Source: Oscillospiraceae bacterium (GTDB lineage Bacteria; Bacillota; Clostridia; Oscillospirales; Ruminococcaceae). From it: a DNA stretch of 15,504 nt. The DNA is taken from positions 1 to 15,504 of the forward strand of contig JAEDGE010000037.1 in assembly GCA_016297675.1 (NCBI GenBank), read 5' to 3'. The position numbers and the translations under genes are program-made. The notes below the pieces were generated by a model, which worked only from the letters and a program-made list of their open reading frames with translations, ran no database searches and was not told the origin of the DNA. Shown in pieces: positions 14,884 to 15,504 of this stretch (position 1 is the stretch's first letter; each line of letters begins with the position of its first letter).

Positions 14884-15285
14884 TCAATTTGCTGCTGCCA
14901 TGATTTTTACATAAAACGTTCGATTACGTGGCCCATCAAACTCACAGAAATAAATCCCCTGCCAAGTGCCGAGCAGCAGTCTTCCCTCTTCGATGATCAC
15001 CGTTGCACTGCTGCCCATAGCAGAGGCTTTTGCATGTGCCGTAGAGTTTCCCTCACAGTGCCGAAACGCTGCACGATCCGGAAATGCCTCCCGATAAGCA
15101 AGCAATAAATCTGTTTGTACATCTGGATCTGCATTTTCATTGATGGTGATACCGGCTGTGGTATGCGGACAAAATACCACACAAATGCCGCTTTGCACAC
15201 CGCTTTCTGCAACCGCTCCTTTGACTTGTGCTGTAATGGAAAGAAATCCTTCCGGCGGTGTTTTCAGATAATATGTATAGAGCAT
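14884..15285 (-). CDS. YjbQ family protein (UPF0047, secondary thiamine-phosphate synthase-like)
   Basis: Protein of 133 residues, typical family length. The conserved blocks are PHTTAGITINENADPDV (40-56), HCEGNSTAHAK (76-86) and GTWQGIYFCEFDGPR (106-120), all intact; the His and Glu residues form the putative metal/phosphate site. Some members have weak thiamine-phosphate synthase activity, but the physiological role is not settled. The ATG at 15285 follows AGGAGG eight bases upstream. It is first gene of an operon with sir2 and has a near-consensus promoter. No thiamine genes are adjacent, so a role in thiamine synthesis is not supported by context. Confidence 0.93.
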   Translation of the reverse strand: MLYTYYLKTPPEGFLSITAQVKGAVAESGVQSGICVVFCPHTTAGITINENADPDVQTDLLLAYREAFPDRAAFRHCEGNSTAHAKASAMGSSATVIIEEGRLLLGTWQGIYFCEFDGPRNRTFYVKIMAAAN

Positions 15286-15319
15286 CTGGATGACCTCCTA
15301 TGTATGACGTGTTTTCTTT

Positions 15320-15348
15320 ATTATAGCACACTGAATGGAATTTGCCAA
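15320..15348 (-). promoter_or_regulatory. Sigma-A promoter for the yjbQ-sir2 operon
   Basis: On the minus strand TTGGCA (15343-15348), a 17-base spacer and a perfect TATAAT (15320-15325) lie about 35 bases upstream of the yjbQ start. Confidence 0.88.
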
Positions 15349-15370
15349 GATACTGTGTGGTATAAGCACA

Positions 15371-15425
15371 GAAATCAATTTTCGGATTTCTTAGGGAAAC
15401 CTTTTCCGAACCATTCGGCAGATGT
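15371..15425 (+). repeat. Dispersed 55-bp repeat, copy C
   Basis: Third direct copy, gapless against A and B, about 80% identical to A by eye, diverging in its last few bases. GAAATC/GATTTC and GGAAA/TTTCC pairings are kept. It fills the space between the yjbQ promoter and the stop codon of the gene at the window edge. Confidence 0.68.
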
Positions 15426-15431
15426 TACTCG

Positions 15432-15504
15432 TTACACACGCTTTCTCCTCCAGAACAATCCCAACAGCAACACAGCCACCAGACAAGTCCCCAACTCCGC
15501 AACC
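15432..15504 (-). CDS. C-terminal end of a membrane- or wall-anchored protein (partial)
   Basis: The last 23 codons of a minus-strand gene cut by the window edge, ending in TAA at 15432-15434. The visible residues begin VAELGTCL, run through a hydrophobic VAVLLLGLFW helix and finish with the basic tail RRKRV. This is the classic end of a sortase sorting signal or of a single-pass surface anchor. An LPxTG motif, if present, would lie within a few residues outside the window. The rest of the protein cannot be seen, so its function is unknown. Confidence 0.65.
   Translation of the reverse strand, partial: VAELGTCLVAVLLLGLFWRRKRV

Noticed and set aside
14849..14887. 13-residue N-terminal extension of the Sir2 protein
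   Set aside because: It would overlap the yjbQ stop region and ignore the AGGAGGG site placed exactly for the ATG at 14848.
12527..15425. CRISPR array
   Set aside because: Repeats are 1.4 kb apart, about 80% identical and separated by genes, not by short spacers.

Overview
The window looks like chromosomal DNA from a spore-forming, low-to-mid GC Firmicute of the Ruminococcus type (Oscillospiraceae). Three things suggest this: an operon carrying ScpA/ScpB, a YtfJ/GerW-like sporulation protein and a DacF-like carboxypeptidase; strong AGGAGG ribosome binding sites with several GTG/TTG starts; and a secreted protein ending in a type I dockerin, the hallmark of cellulosome- or amylosome-forming ruminococci. 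The genus is an inference from gene content, not from a search.

Layout. Bases 1-142 hold no gene, only a long A/T-rich inverted repeat. Bases 143-3480 (minus) are a two-gene ABC transporter operon: an ATPase followed by a large FtsX-like permease with an extracytoplasmic coiled coil. Next come, all on the minus strand, a membrane-anchored PIG-L/LmbE-type deacetylase (3621-4367), a double-domain SseB-like protein (4463-5707) with its own promoter and terminator, and rpmB for ribosomal protein L28 (5905-6090) with its own promoter and terminator. A divergent promoter pair at 6128-6243 separates rpmB from the long plus-strand operon.

The plus-strand operon (6278-12443) reads: site-2 protease-like M50 protein, scpA, scpB, a DUF2953/YtfI-like protein, a GerW/YtfJ-like protein, D-Ala-D-Ala carboxypeptidase, RluB/RsuA-type pseudouridine synthase, then metA. 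It couples chromosome condensation, sporulation/envelope and ribosome maturation functions, and metA appears to ride at its 3' end before a hairpin terminator. A palindrome that also matches a forespore sigma-factor promoter lies just upstream of the GerW gene.

The right-hand part (12444-15504) is more accessory. It holds a secreted C39-like cysteine-peptidase-fold protein with a dockerin (12734-13729) behind a near-consensus promoter. A 172-bp MITE-like, multi-hairpin palindromic element follows, then a bidirectional terminator. A minus-strand pair encodes YjbQ and a Sir2-type deacylase. At the right edge is the C-terminal tail of a surface-anchored protein. Three direct copies of a 55-bp dispersed repeat (12527, 13991, 15371) separate these units. 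The palindromic element and the repeat family are the least explained structures in the window.
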